From: Proales similis
Lineage: Eukaryota; Rotifera; Eurotatoria; Ploima; Proalidae
Assembly (NCBI GenBank): GCA_019059635.1
Contig: JAGVRJ010000006.1
Location: 1,674,001-1,738,000, forward strand
Direction: 5' to 3'
Length of the DNA stretch: 64,000 bases
The notes under the pieces were generated by a model. That model was not told where the DNA came from. It worked only from the letters and a program-made list of their open reading frames with translations, and did not search any database. A program made the position numbers and the translations under genes. The first letter of the stretch is position 1, and each line of letters begins with the position of its first letter. Shown here one piece after another: positions 1 to 10,164 of this stretch.

Positions 1-1826
1 GACGATTTTTAATCGAGATCCAAAGTCCCAGGCCGAGCAAAACAAACCCTCCCAGTGCACACATAACAAGCGGAACAATATTGGTCAACTCCTCGATCAG
101 ACCGACCATTTTCAACTGACTGGTCAAATCGTCGGAGAGAACAAAGCTCTTTTGTTGATTCAAATAAGCTCCTGAGACCGACAGTGGAGAGTTAGGACGT
201 CAGCTACTTACATCATCGAACCAAAACAACGGCAAGAGAACCGGCTTTACGTTTTTTACAATACTTTGAGACGAAAATTAATGAACAATGAAGCTGGTGG
301 TCGACTCGAGCAATCACTTACTCAATATGGTCGTTTTGCAAAAGGAAAAAGCTTATTTGAAGTCTGACATCTCCCCTGATCGGAACACCGGTTGTCTAGT
401 TTGAACTTTACAATAAATTTCTTCAGACGAGTTTTTTGGTCGTTTGCTATACCGGTTGAAAGTCAATGACAAAGTCGTGCAGGTCTTCGTTCGGACTAAG
501 ACCGTCGATGTCGTCGACGAACTTCTTATCGGCGTTCATAAAATGCGGCTGCGAGATGAATCCGGACACACCTCCATAGCAAGCGCTTATGTTTAGAACA
601 CCGTTTCCGAGGCATTCATGGTCGCAGAAGCCCACATTGTCCGGATTTACTGACGAGTTGTAGAACATTGTCTTGGGCAAGTGAAACTGATAGGTCTTTA
701 CACCGTCCGTGCGCATATCTTGCTTGTAGACGAGCTTGTACGATCGACACATGTCCGGACTGAACGCGTAGAGCTCCTCATCCCGGTTGCGGTAGGGCGG
801 GAAAAAGGTTCCGTCCGTGCCGTTTATCATATTGGCTGAATCGGTTCGCCAAAAGTTCAATTTCCTGCGGCAAACACCGTTTAAAGGGCGCATTCAGTTC
901 CGGCCAGACTCTTTCTTACTCTTGCCCGTTCCAAGTTAAAATCCGCGCCACGTTCTGAACATTGTCATGACCGGTGAACACGGACAAGTTTTGATATTCG
1001 GTAGCATTTTCCTATTAGAAAAATAAAAAATTAGAAACAGAATTACTCAATTTGAGAGAGCTGACTGACCCCGTTCAAAATGCTAAATTTGTCGCTTTTT
1101 ATTATATCGGGCACAAATGTCTTGGCCAAGGTCATGAGTGGATCTTTATAGCCAGAGACGAGGTCGCGCACAGTTTTGGTCAAAAACAGCTGAGTGCCGA
1201 ACAGCTTGAGTAGCAGATTGACCGCCAACGGTTCGACCACTTTCGACTTGCCGTGAACTGACGTCTCGATCATTCCCTTTGCATGCGTAATGCTTGAGAT
1301 AATAAATGCAAGATTATGCGAATGCAAATGACCTACCAGAGCTGGTACGTTGAGAAACGTGATCGTGTCGTTATCGCTTCCGTTCGATAGACTCGGCTCG
1401 AATATAAGAGTTGTGACCGGCGTGAATGTTACAATATCGTCGCCCAGAAATTTTATGTTTCGTTTTTCCCACAGCTCGCTGTAAACGTACGGGCCTCGCT
1501 CGATCAGCTGCGGCTTGGCACCCTTTTGCACCTCGTGCGGGTTCTTAATGTCGAACAGGTAAATTTTGCGATAGATCTTTATTGGCGGCTTTGACCAGAT
1601 GTTGAACGAGTACGAGCCCGGCCTGAGAACAATTTTCTGTTTGATTTGGGCGCTTAATTTGTGGACACAAGCCATGGACAAGAGGGTCAATGATTACCTG
1701 CTCCACGTTTAAATTGATCATGTACTGAGAAAAGAAGTAAGAGACGACGGCTGTGACAATCATCGCGACTCCGAGGGCCAGGCCAACCCGGTTCCAGCAG
1801 CTGATCAATTTTTTATTGTTGACCAT
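1..1826 (-). CDS. CD36/SCARB-family scavenger receptor (3' end off window)
   Basis: Two-pass membrane receptor of the CD36/SCARB/LIMP-2 family, which binds lipids, lipoproteins or microbial ligands. Reading right to left, exon 1 is 1698-1826, with a cytosolic start and a hydrophobic segment at residues ~14-34. Exon 2 begins at 1636 and reads KIVLRPGSYSFNIW, the classic post-TM motif. Exon 2 continues to 1070 and carries ERGPYVYSE. Later exons carry the family hallmark LNFWRTDSANMINGTDGTFF and a Cys-rich stretch. The last exon (1-171) contains the second TM. The C-terminal tail and stop lie beyond base 1. A 60-base stop-free segment at 1277-1336 is probably an intron, because removing it restores the family spacing. 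The start is the first ATG ahead of the TM. Family assignment is firm; the subtype (SCARB1, LIMP-2 or SNMP) is not settled. Confidence 0.9.
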
Positions 1827-2980
1827 CCTCTACAGAGTCGAATGTAGCAGTCAATCTGAGAGAAAAGAGAAAGCAGACGGTCGCGCAATGTGCATGGCAT
1901 CTCACGACAAAATGCATTATTTAAACACTTTAAACACACAAAGAGACGATTATCTAACCAAACTACGCTTTGATTTACGTAATGATTAAAAAACGAATCA
2001 CGTGCATTGGGCGCCAAGACAGAGCAAGAGAGAGAGAGAGAGTTACTCATCAAATTAATTCGAAATTATTCACTACTGATTATGAAACGTACAAATACGC
2101 TCAGAACATCGAGAAAGGAATCAAATTGCACGAACGCATTGAATTTATATAACAAAGTCAATGAAGAACCAAATGAGCTTAGAAGCGACAAACAAAAGCG
2201 AGCGCATGTTGAGATTATTATTCGCTTCAATATCCAAGGTCGCTGTCGATAACAAGAATAGAATAATAAATAAGCAGTCCCGCAAAATTTGCTATTTGCA
2301 CACAGGAATCGCTGCAAACAAGCACAAGCGCACTTTAGCTTAGTGTCCGCTACTGCTCATAAACTCTTGCCGAGTGACCGACCAAACTCCGACTGCCAAG
2401 TCAATTCCTATTTTTGTCGTCTCAAATAGAACTTAGAGCTCGTATCTGTCTCTGTGCGAGTAAATAGCACGTGAGAGGAGATAAATTTAAAAACAAAACC
2501 AAACAGAACAGTCGCGCCTTGGCCAATTTAATTTATCTTGCCTGAGAAATAGTTTCCCTCGTGTACGAAGCGTGTGCGAGACCTGGCACGATTAGTCTGT
2601 TTCGAAACAAGCTAAAGATAAAAGCTGGATCAGTGTAACAGACTGACTGAGTAAAGAACGCGGGCTAATGCTGCTTGCTTATGTCAGTGTCTAAGTGCAA
2701 TGTGCGTGTGTGTGTGTTGGAGATGTATCTTAGGTAGAGGATAAATTGGCGCAATAATGCACTCACAAGTTGAGTGAGTTCTGCGGCAATGTGAAAATCT
2801 AAATTAGATAAGTAGGCTCTTGAGAGAGTTGGCAGGAGCTGAATGAGCAGATTGTGAGGTTTTTTATGCGGCAGATTGAAGCCTTTGGAGAGCGTAAAAA
2901 GTCGAGTCAAACGGTCCGCTATAATCAGTCGACTGTAATCAGTAGTGCGGATTTTAGAATAAACCCCTTAGCTTGCCAAG
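1827..2980. promoter_or_regulatory. Divergent intergenic region, SCARB / SOUL
   Basis: About 1.15 kb separates two divergently transcribed genes. I see no convincing exon on either strand. It contains a short GA run near 2030 and TG/AC-rich sequence near 2700-2720. By position it should hold both promoters, but I found no clear TATA box tied to either start codon. Confidence 0.4.
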
Positions 2981-3785
2981 ATGCCGTTCGGGACCTTAAA
3001 GACCATAGTTAACGTTGGCATGAACATTTGCAATGACCAAGCGGTTCCTGTTTCTCAAACTGTTGACTCCAAAAAGGTTGGTTCAGAATCAAGAGAGATT
3101 CGTTCGTCGTCGTCGTAAAATGGCGTTGACATTTGAAAGACATTTGAAATACGCCGCTACGAAAAGACCAAATTTGTTGTGTACAAATATAGAGCCAAGG
3201 ACAAGAAAGTGGAGGAGAAGAGCGGCAAGCAGAGTGGCAGCGAGAAGAAGCCAAACGATCAGATCATGGACCATGTCTGGCGTCTGATGAAGTACACTCA
3301 AGGAGAGAATGAGAAAAAGCTGAACATGAAATTCTACATGCCCGTGTTCGTTCTGATTGACACGTTGGACGAGAACGGCAACGAGGACGACCGAGAGCTT
3401 GAAATAAGATTAATGGTGGCCCTGCCGCCCGAATATCAGCTGGACAAGGCGGACCCCGACCGTCAGCCGGAGGAGCCTCCCAAGCCCCTAGACAGCGAAC
3501 TCTCAATTGAGTTCCTCGACGAGTTTACTTGCTTTGTTCGGTAAGTGCACAGATGTTTGAATTCTCAGGGCGACAGGCCGCCTCGTGAAACTGGTGAAAT
3601 TGCGCTTTAGAAAATTCGGAGGCTTTGCCGGCGACAACGAGTATAAGCTCGAGACTCTCAAACTCAAAGAAGACCTCCAACTTGAGAACCAACTGTTCGA
3701 TGCCCGCAAATGCATTTGCATCTCCTACGATCCGCCCTATAAGCTGTTCAGTCGTCGTAACGAAGTTGTGCTCTTTTCTGCTTGA
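2981..3785 (+). CDS. SOUL/HEBP-family haem-binding protein
   Basis: A 223-residue protein of the SOUL/HEBP family (haem or tetrapyrrole binding, usually cytosolic or mitochondrial-associated). Exons are 2981-3076, 3140-3540 and 3611-3785; introns of 63 and 70 bases have GT-AG ends and phases that agree. Family marks in order: TFEIRRYEKTKFV at the start of exon 2, MKFYMPVFVLID in the middle (the family's M(T/S)xPV strand), FGGFAGDNEY at the start of exon 3, and the C-terminal YDPPYKLFSRRNEVVLF, which is the most diagnostic SOUL signature. A charged Lys/Glu insertion between the second and third strands is longer than in vertebrate HEBP1. No signal peptide is evident. A polyadenylation signal lies at 4051-4056, very close to the stop of the opposing gene. 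Confidence 0.9.
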
Positions 3786-4050
3786 GGCGAGGCCCTTTTT
3801 TAAATTTATTAATTTTAAATTGCCACTTATCACCATTCAGAGCTAATTCCCCTTCTTTTTTTCTTTTAATTTCTCTTTTTTATTTGACAAATGAGTAGAA
3901 ACAATTCCAATAATTGTCCGCCAATTCCTAAAGCTTTAAAAAAACAAATTACAATTCTCATTTTGTTGGTTTTCTCTTTGTCTAATTCGATTTGATCAAT
4001 TCATGTTGCGAATCACGGTGTGACGTTCGCCTGATTTAATGAGTTGAAAG

Positions 4051-4056
4051 AATAAA
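4051..4056 (+). terminator. Polyadenylation signal AATAAA (SOUL gene)
   Basis: A canonical AATAAA 266 bases after the SOUL stop and only 18 bases before the stop codon of the gene on the other strand. If it is used, cleavage would fall at or inside the 3' end of the opposing coding region. Confidence 0.5.
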
Positions 4057-4073
4057 CGCTCAAGTTATTGAGT

Positions 4074-7000
4074 TCAACTACAGTCTGGCTTGTTGTCGTA
4101 GACTCGAGTGCCGTAAAGCTCAATACCGGTGTGAATGTTAACGCACCAACAAAAGCGCTCTCGTCGATCGCACTGAACAGGCTCGTAGAGGCCGAAATCG
4201 TCGCACTCCGGTATCGGGATGTGCCTGTCTATATCGGCCATTCCGAGCGCTTGGTCTCGATGAAATAAGCACAATGGTTGAGTGAGTGTGGTCGGCATCT
4301 GGGTGGTCAAGTAGCCGTTCTCATACACACGTTGGTAGACTCCTTCGCATCGAAGCAAATGCTTCTGGTAGGCCGGCACAGATGGTCCCAACGGCTCGCC
4401 GTGCTCATCCACACACGCGCACGAGCTGCCCACGCACTGAATGCTTTCATAGTTGCCGTTCGGCAGACAGTAGAGCTTGTATCCAATCGCTTTCATCGCC
4501 GACACTTCGTACAGAGTGCGAGCGCATTCTACAATCAAATTAGAAATTGAGTCTAAACAGCAATTTCAATAGATTTTACCACAATTGATTTGCGTCAGCT
4601 CGGAGACGGGCGCTCTGAAATCGGAAATTATCGAACCAGAACTGGTCACACATCGGCATCTGGTGAAAATCGAAAATTGAGCTCAGCTTGTCAGTCAAGG
4701 CCACTTCAAAGGTCTTACTCTTCATCCGAACATTGAACTGGCTCGAATGTGTTGTCGTCATCGCAGTTTGTGTTTGGATTCAATTCCTTGAGCTCGAAGC
4801 AGTTTGCTCTTTAAATAAAATCAAACGGACACATGTGACGATGTTTAAGAGGGATTGAGAAAAGGTGATTTAGTTACGTTTGATCGGGACCAGGCAGACA
4901 TTCGCATGAAGGGCATCCGTTTCGATCTAAATAAGTTCCAAACTCGCACTCGCTTTGGTTGCAATTGTGAACCGATCGAGCACACACGGACATCCATTCA
5001 GGCTTGCACAGACACGTTTCACAGCCGGCCGCGTCGGTGAAGTAGCCTTAGCGTCAAGATTAGATTGGGCGGTGAGAAACAGGGACCAAAATTTTACCAT
5101 GCGCGCATGGTTCGCACCGTTCCCATTCGCAATCGTCTTCTTCGTCCGGATCGTCTGACCGAAGGCAATCGCAAGTTGGGCAGCCGAAATCGTCCAACAC
5201 AGAGCCGTGCTCGCACACGCCGAACGGACAATTCAACTCTGTGTTGCACAGATAGGGTTTTTCCAGAGAATTTGGCCGAATGCAGACGCACGTCTCGCAA
5301 CCGTATTCGTCTTTGATGGCGCCATAGTAGCAAGGATCGCACTCAAGTACGGGACAGCCGTATATGTTGCTCGGGATAGGCCGAGATTTGCATGCACATG
5401 AGCTACAGCCGTTTTCGTCGGTATACGATCCGTAGAAACAAGGGTGACAGTAAGGCTCTGGACACGACGACGCGTCTGAAGCGTTCGGATTCAAATTGCA
5501 AGCGCACAGCTGGCAGCCGTTTTCATCAGTCTTGAAGCCGAAATTGCACTGTTTGAGGGGACACTCGACTGCTGGACACGGGAAAGCGGTTGTGGTCGTA
5601 GTGGGCATGGTTGTGGTCGAACTGGTTTCGCTACTGGTGAAAGTGATCGATTCAGTTGTTGACGTAGTTGAAGATGTGGACGTGGCAGTGGTGGCGGTCG
5701 TTGGGCCATTCGAAGTGACCGTGGATGGGCTTGAGCTGATTTCGGCTTCTTTGATTAAAGAATCAACTTGATGATGGGAGGTTTGTTCAGTTCGCTCGTC
5801 CTTCGTTAAATTGGTCTCGTTGGTCGATGAAGTCGAGCCTTCACTTAAACCAATTGAAATCGTTGGTTCTGGAGTTGAAGTCTGGGTTGACTCAGCGCTG
5901 GACTCAGATGTAGAATTGTCTTGTTGGGTGAGAGTGCTTTGGGTCGAAGTTTCATTTGACTCGGTGCTCGTCTCGATCGAAGACTGATCGACAGACGAAG
6001 TCGGAAGCGAAGTGGTCTCATCCAATTGAGCTGTGGTTGGCGAGCTTGTGGTTTGTCCTTGGTCAATTACATTAGGCCGGGCGACAACCTCGTCTTTTTC
6101 GAGATCGACGAGCTCTGCTATCGGTTCGGTCTGAGTCAATTTGGTCGATGATTCCGTAGACTGAATTGTGGCCACATCATCGAGAAGGGTTGTGGTTTCT
6201 GACTCAAATCGATTTGCAATGTCAATGACCTGGCTGGGCTCAAGTTGACTGCTCTCAGTTTCTGTTTGATTCAAATAATCAGCAGTCATCTCGAACTGCT
6301 CAACTTCGGTCTGATTTCGCTGCTCAGTTTGAAATTTGCTTAAGTCCGCCGTCGAGTTCATAGATTCAATTGAACTGGTTGTTAAGTTGGACGCCAAATT
6401 GTCGCCCTGGTCCAGCGCCGAATCGGTTGAATTCTCACTTATCGAGGCAGTTGAATCGAACTGCTCAATCGTAGAGTTATCCAAAACACTTGATTCGAGT
6501 CCTTCAAGAGTTGAATTTTCGACCTCAATGAATATTGATTGATTAATTTGAGTTGACTGAATTTCTATCGCCTCAGTAGAATGCTCCAATGACGAGGTAG
6601 TCTCAGCCTGAACAGTGGTCAGCTCGATTGATTCAGTCGCTGTTTGCTGACTTGTAGTATCTTCAATTCCTGTTTGCTGATTGCTAGTTGATGCAGTTGT
6701 CGTTGTTGATGTCGTTGTTGACGTCAACGATGTCGTGGTTTCTGATACCTCAACAATATCCGTTGTTGTTTGAGAGCTCAGCTCGGTCTCATCGAGGCTG
6801 AAGCTGGTTGAATTAGAAATCTCAAGCGACTGATTGCTACTGGCTGCCGAGTCAATTTCGGTCGAGTCAGTTGAATCGACCACAGTTGGCGCGATTATGG
6901 TGGTCAGTGTAGATGTCTCGGTTGATTCCGATTCAGGCGTGGTTGTTTGATCAGAAAAAGACTCGATTTGAGTAGCGTTGTTTTTCAACAGAATCAGATC

Positions 7001-7724
7001 GACGTAAAAATCGCCGCTTTTTGTTTCTTGGGCACAGGACGGCTCAGCAAGGTCATAAACGAATACATCTGCAGATGTAATGCACTTATCGTCCAACAGC
7101 TCCCTAGCATCCTCTTCAAAATCTTCGTCAATAGTTTTGGTCAAATTTGAAGTCCACAGGACGAGATCAAGCGAGCCTTGACTACAATTGTTCAAGGAGC
7201 TCGCGTTCTCAAAGCAAAAGCCGACCAAGATTCCGAACTCGTTCTCATCCACAATCGAAAGAAGGCCCCAGTCGAAAGAGATGCCAGCGTCGGCCTGTAG
7301 AACACCTTGGCTTGAGCTCTGCTGGCATATGCTGTCACTTTAGAGTTCGCTTTCGTCGTTAATACTGAAAGCGTTTGTCGAATAGCGAAGGCTGCATACT
7401 TGCCGAGTCCAGCGTAGATCAGCGAATAAGTCTTGTTGTCCGTTGTTTGAATGAGTGCATGGCCGTTCCTCCAGCTATTCGAGCCGTACTTGAAGGTAGT
7501 TCGAGCCAACTCGAACCACTCACCTGCAAGCTAAAAGAAGCGAAATAAGAGAGTCTGGGATCGGATAAATGAATCCGACAACAGATGCTTACGTTTTGCT
7601 GTGGAAGCGGTGAAACATCAGGCAAGCAGGCTTTGTACTTGTTCCCAATCGGACTTGAGCTGGCCAAGGCGAAAAGTCCAAGAAGGAGAGAAATTGAATT
7701 TAACGTCAACAAGCGTAGCGTCAT
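4074..7724 (-). CDS. Secreted lipocalin / Ser-Thr-rich / antistasin / thyroglobulin-1 protein
   Basis: A 1,104-residue extracellular protein I assembled from seven exons: 7593-7724, 7366-7530, 5098-7321, 4878-5046, 4719-4808, 4580-4659 and 4074-4528. All introns are GT-AG and keep frame. Order: signal peptide (~1-22, starting MTLRLLTLNS); a lipocalin-like domain (~25-210) with the GxW motif LAGEWFELARTTF and two late cysteines; a Ser/Thr/Glu-rich, Asn-glycosylation-rich mucin-like stretch (~225-680); six antistasin-type modules (~682-895), each CxxC..G.x(T/L)D.xGC..C.C; then three thyroglobulin type-1 domains (~898-1104) with QCxxxxCxCV cores and a terminal cysteine just before the stop. Antistasin and thyroglobulin-1 domains commonly inhibit serine and cysteine proteases, so a protease-inhibiting or matrix role is inferred. 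The lipocalin call rests on fold-level motifs and is the least certain part. Confidence 0.85.
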
Positions 7725-9028
7725 CCTCCGACAGCAAATTAGCGAACTTGGAACGAGAAAAGAAAACGAGAAAGTCAAATTAAATAAAAGCCTGAAAAGA
7801 TGCAAATGAGAGTCGACTGCAAGTAATCAAAGACTAGTCAGGTCGATTGGTTAAATATGCTTAAAGCAAACTGATCAAGAGAATATATTGAAATATTACT
7901 CGATTGTTAGATTAGAAGAGAGTGAAGAGGGGGCGCGCTGCAATTGATTCTCGATTCTGCCCGATAGCCGATGCAAATGAAAAAGTTAAGCCGTGAAGTG
8001 GGTTAAATCAGACGAGACGGCGGCCGCTGCGTCGATTTCGACGATAAGCCCTGACCGTGGCTCAATTGGGCTTGATGGCTTGACGGCGCACCAATTTTCG
8101 ATAAATTCGGCTTAATTTATTGCAATTGATGCTGTTGTTGTCTATGCCTATTTAATAATAGGGCAAAGATTTGAATACGAAACAGAAAGAGATCCAGACC
8201 AGACAACAAGAGGAATGGAGAGAGAGAGAGCAGAGGAGACTAAGCGAGAGAAAGACGAGCACCGGCTATCGATAATCGGCCGAATGCGCCGCACCGTCTC
8301 GGTACCAGTCGTCCGCTAATATTAGTTGGTGGAATGCGATTAAAGATTTGATCCACCGTCTGATAAGAATCAAATCGCTAATGAGCCGGGCAGAGAATGA
8401 ATTAAAGTCCGACAAAAAACTTGCCGGCAAATAAACAAATAAACAAGCGAAGAATCAATTGGCGCCTAGAAATGTGAAAATTGCCCAAGCGGGCATCTTC
8501 ATGTGATCATCACGGGATCATGTGCATTGCGCCCGAATCCTCCCGTCGCCCTATCTGTTGTTGATTCATAGTTTCATTCATTCATTGTTGATTCTACTCG
8601 GCCATTTGGCTACTTTCGCACAATGAAGCAATAAACGCGATTCGATTGGAATTAGTTTCTCTAATTAATCAATCGATTGATTAATAACCATTTATGGCAC
8701 AGAAGAATGTTCTGATCGGAGCATTCACCCCTTCCTGTTGGCCGTGTTTATTTTCTATTACGACCAGGGCTCCTAAAATTTCCGTGTTGGAGTCGATTCA
8801 CCCTTGATAAGAACGAAGGAAATGCTTTGACCGGAAGCTATTTGCGTCAAATTTGTCTCCCGCAGAGTCAAGTGCGCCTGTCTGTCTGTATGCTGCAAGG
8901 CCTAGATCGATTAAGATGCCCAAGCGCACTTGTTTACATATGCGGATGTTTATTGCTTTAAAAAGGTTTTGGTTATTTCCTGGGCAGATAATTGAACCTT
9001 GTAATGCAGCTCGCAATTAAGCAATGAG
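7725..9028. other. Intergenic region, no gene seen
   Basis: About 1.3 kb upstream of the lipocalin gene and downstream of the stefin-like gene. It contains a GA-rich tract near 8215-8250 and an AATAAA on the minus strand at 8948-8953, which suits the stefin-like transcript. I found no exon on either strand. Confidence 0.4.
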
Positions 9029-9385
9029 CTAATCGAAATAAGTTATCTCTTCCTCCATGCTCCTTTCGGTGATTACGTTCGGCCTGAGTAGAGGCTTTTG
9101 AGGATCGCTCATGTTAAAGCGGACATGAATGAACTTAATCGGTCGATTGTTGCTTGAGAGAAGGATCCTCGGGTCTGTCTCCTCGGCAGCCTCATCCATT
9201 CCGACGCCGACAACTTTTATTTTGGCAAACACTTCGTCGTTCGCATCTGAGCTCAGAGTTCGATAGCTGACAGGTTTGAAGAACAATAGCTTTTGCCCAA
9301 CAATTTGCTCAATATCGGACTTGATCAGCTTCAACGAGGCCTCGATCGACGAGTCCACTTCTCTTGTTTCGCTCAACTGCGTCAT
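9029..9385 (-). CDS. Stefin-like (cystatin family) protein with altered inhibitory loop
   Basis: A single-exon 118-residue protein without a signal peptide, so probably cytosolic like stefins (cystatin A/B). The stefin order is visible: an N-terminal helix; FFKPVSYRTL leading into the first hairpin; FAKIKVVGVG; IKFIHVRFN; a second loop SDPQKP; and the stefin-type C-terminal EEEITYF. The central QxVxG papain-binding motif, expected right after the first strand, is replaced by a polar SSDANDE stretch, so protease inhibition is doubtful. An acidic insertion (about 10 residues) lengthens the middle relative to the ~98-residue stefins. Start is the only in-frame ATG before the helix. Assignment rests on the C-terminal half; confidence in the family is moderate to good. 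Confidence 0.7.
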   Translation of the reverse strand: MTQLSETREVDSSIEASLKLIKSDIEQIVGQKLLFFKPVSYRTLSSDANDEVFAKIKVVGVGMDEAAEETDPRILLSSNNRPIKFIHVRFNMSDPQKPLLRPNVITERSMEEEITYFD

Positions 9386-9741
9386 TTTTTAAGCCCAAAA
9401 TAATTGAATTCTGACTCGCAATAATGCAGCGCAGCTGAAAACCATTCCCTCGTTATATCTGCGTTTATATTTATCGCTCTCGCTCATATGACCGAGTTGG
9501 TCGCTGGGCCACTCGGCAGCGTGATGTCAGAACATTCTGTTCTTAATTTGGCCTAACCTTATTAAGGACTAAATCTAATGGCCACGATGGCGCTCTAGTG
9601 GCAATTTGACCAAGACATGCCAGATTGCATTTGGGCCGCACTTTTTATTTGAATCTGGCGATTGAATCGAAAAGAAAAAAGCTTAAAGAATTAAGGCCAA
9701 TGCTAAAACGAAGCAAACACAGAAAAGAGAACAATAAGAGA

Positions 9742-9828
9742 CGCCCGAAAGGTGGAATTGAACCACTCTGCCGCTAGGCAGCTACAGGTTTGAAGCCTGC
9801 ACTCCGGACCACCGAAGTTCGTTCGGGC
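9742..9828 (-). tRNA. tRNA-Sec (selenocysteine, anticodon TCA)
   Basis: An 87-base eukaryotic selenocysteine tRNA on the minus strand. It begins GCCCGAACG, has the anticodon stem-loop GCAGGCTTCAAACCTGT with TCA at 9791-9793, the long variable arm typical of tRNA-Sec, a T-arm reading GTGGTTCAATTCCAC, and ends TTTCGGGCG with the discriminator G encoded. The extended acceptor stem and long variable arm separate it from tRNA-Ser. A T-rich stretch with TTTT follows within 20 bases, suiting Pol III termination. It shows the organism keeps selenoprotein synthesis. No introns and no loop damage are visible, so I take it as functional. Confidence 0.96.
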
Positions 9829-9852
9829 AATAGAATGTCAGTTCAAAACTGT

Positions 9853-9860
9853 CTTTTAAA
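9853..9860 (-). promoter_or_regulatory. TATA-like element of tRNA-Sec
   Basis: TTTAAAAG on the minus strand, 25-32 bases upstream of the tRNA-Sec 5' end. Animal tRNA-Sec genes use an upstream TATA box plus a proximal sequence element rather than relying only on internal boxes, so the position is right. I could not identify the proximal element with confidence. Confidence 0.5.
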
Positions 9861-10164
9861 TCATAACTGCCTTTTGATTATCGCACGTGGTAACAACGCG
9901 AGACCTTCATATAATTAGAATAAAACTTGAATGAGAAGATGGCGTTCGACACACTAATTCAATTTGAAATTAGACGACAATAGAGCGGGAGAAATAAAAG
10001 AGAAAAGAAAAGCAACGACAGAAGGGCCATAAAGCGTTTTAGAACAGCGCCCGATTGCGGTGGGCGATCAAAGATCGAAGTGAAAAGAATAAATAGGCCA
10101 AACTGGAGTTGGACCATTTGTCGGAGAGCGACTGGACAGTTCGGAAGTCGGAAAGCGGCCGAAT

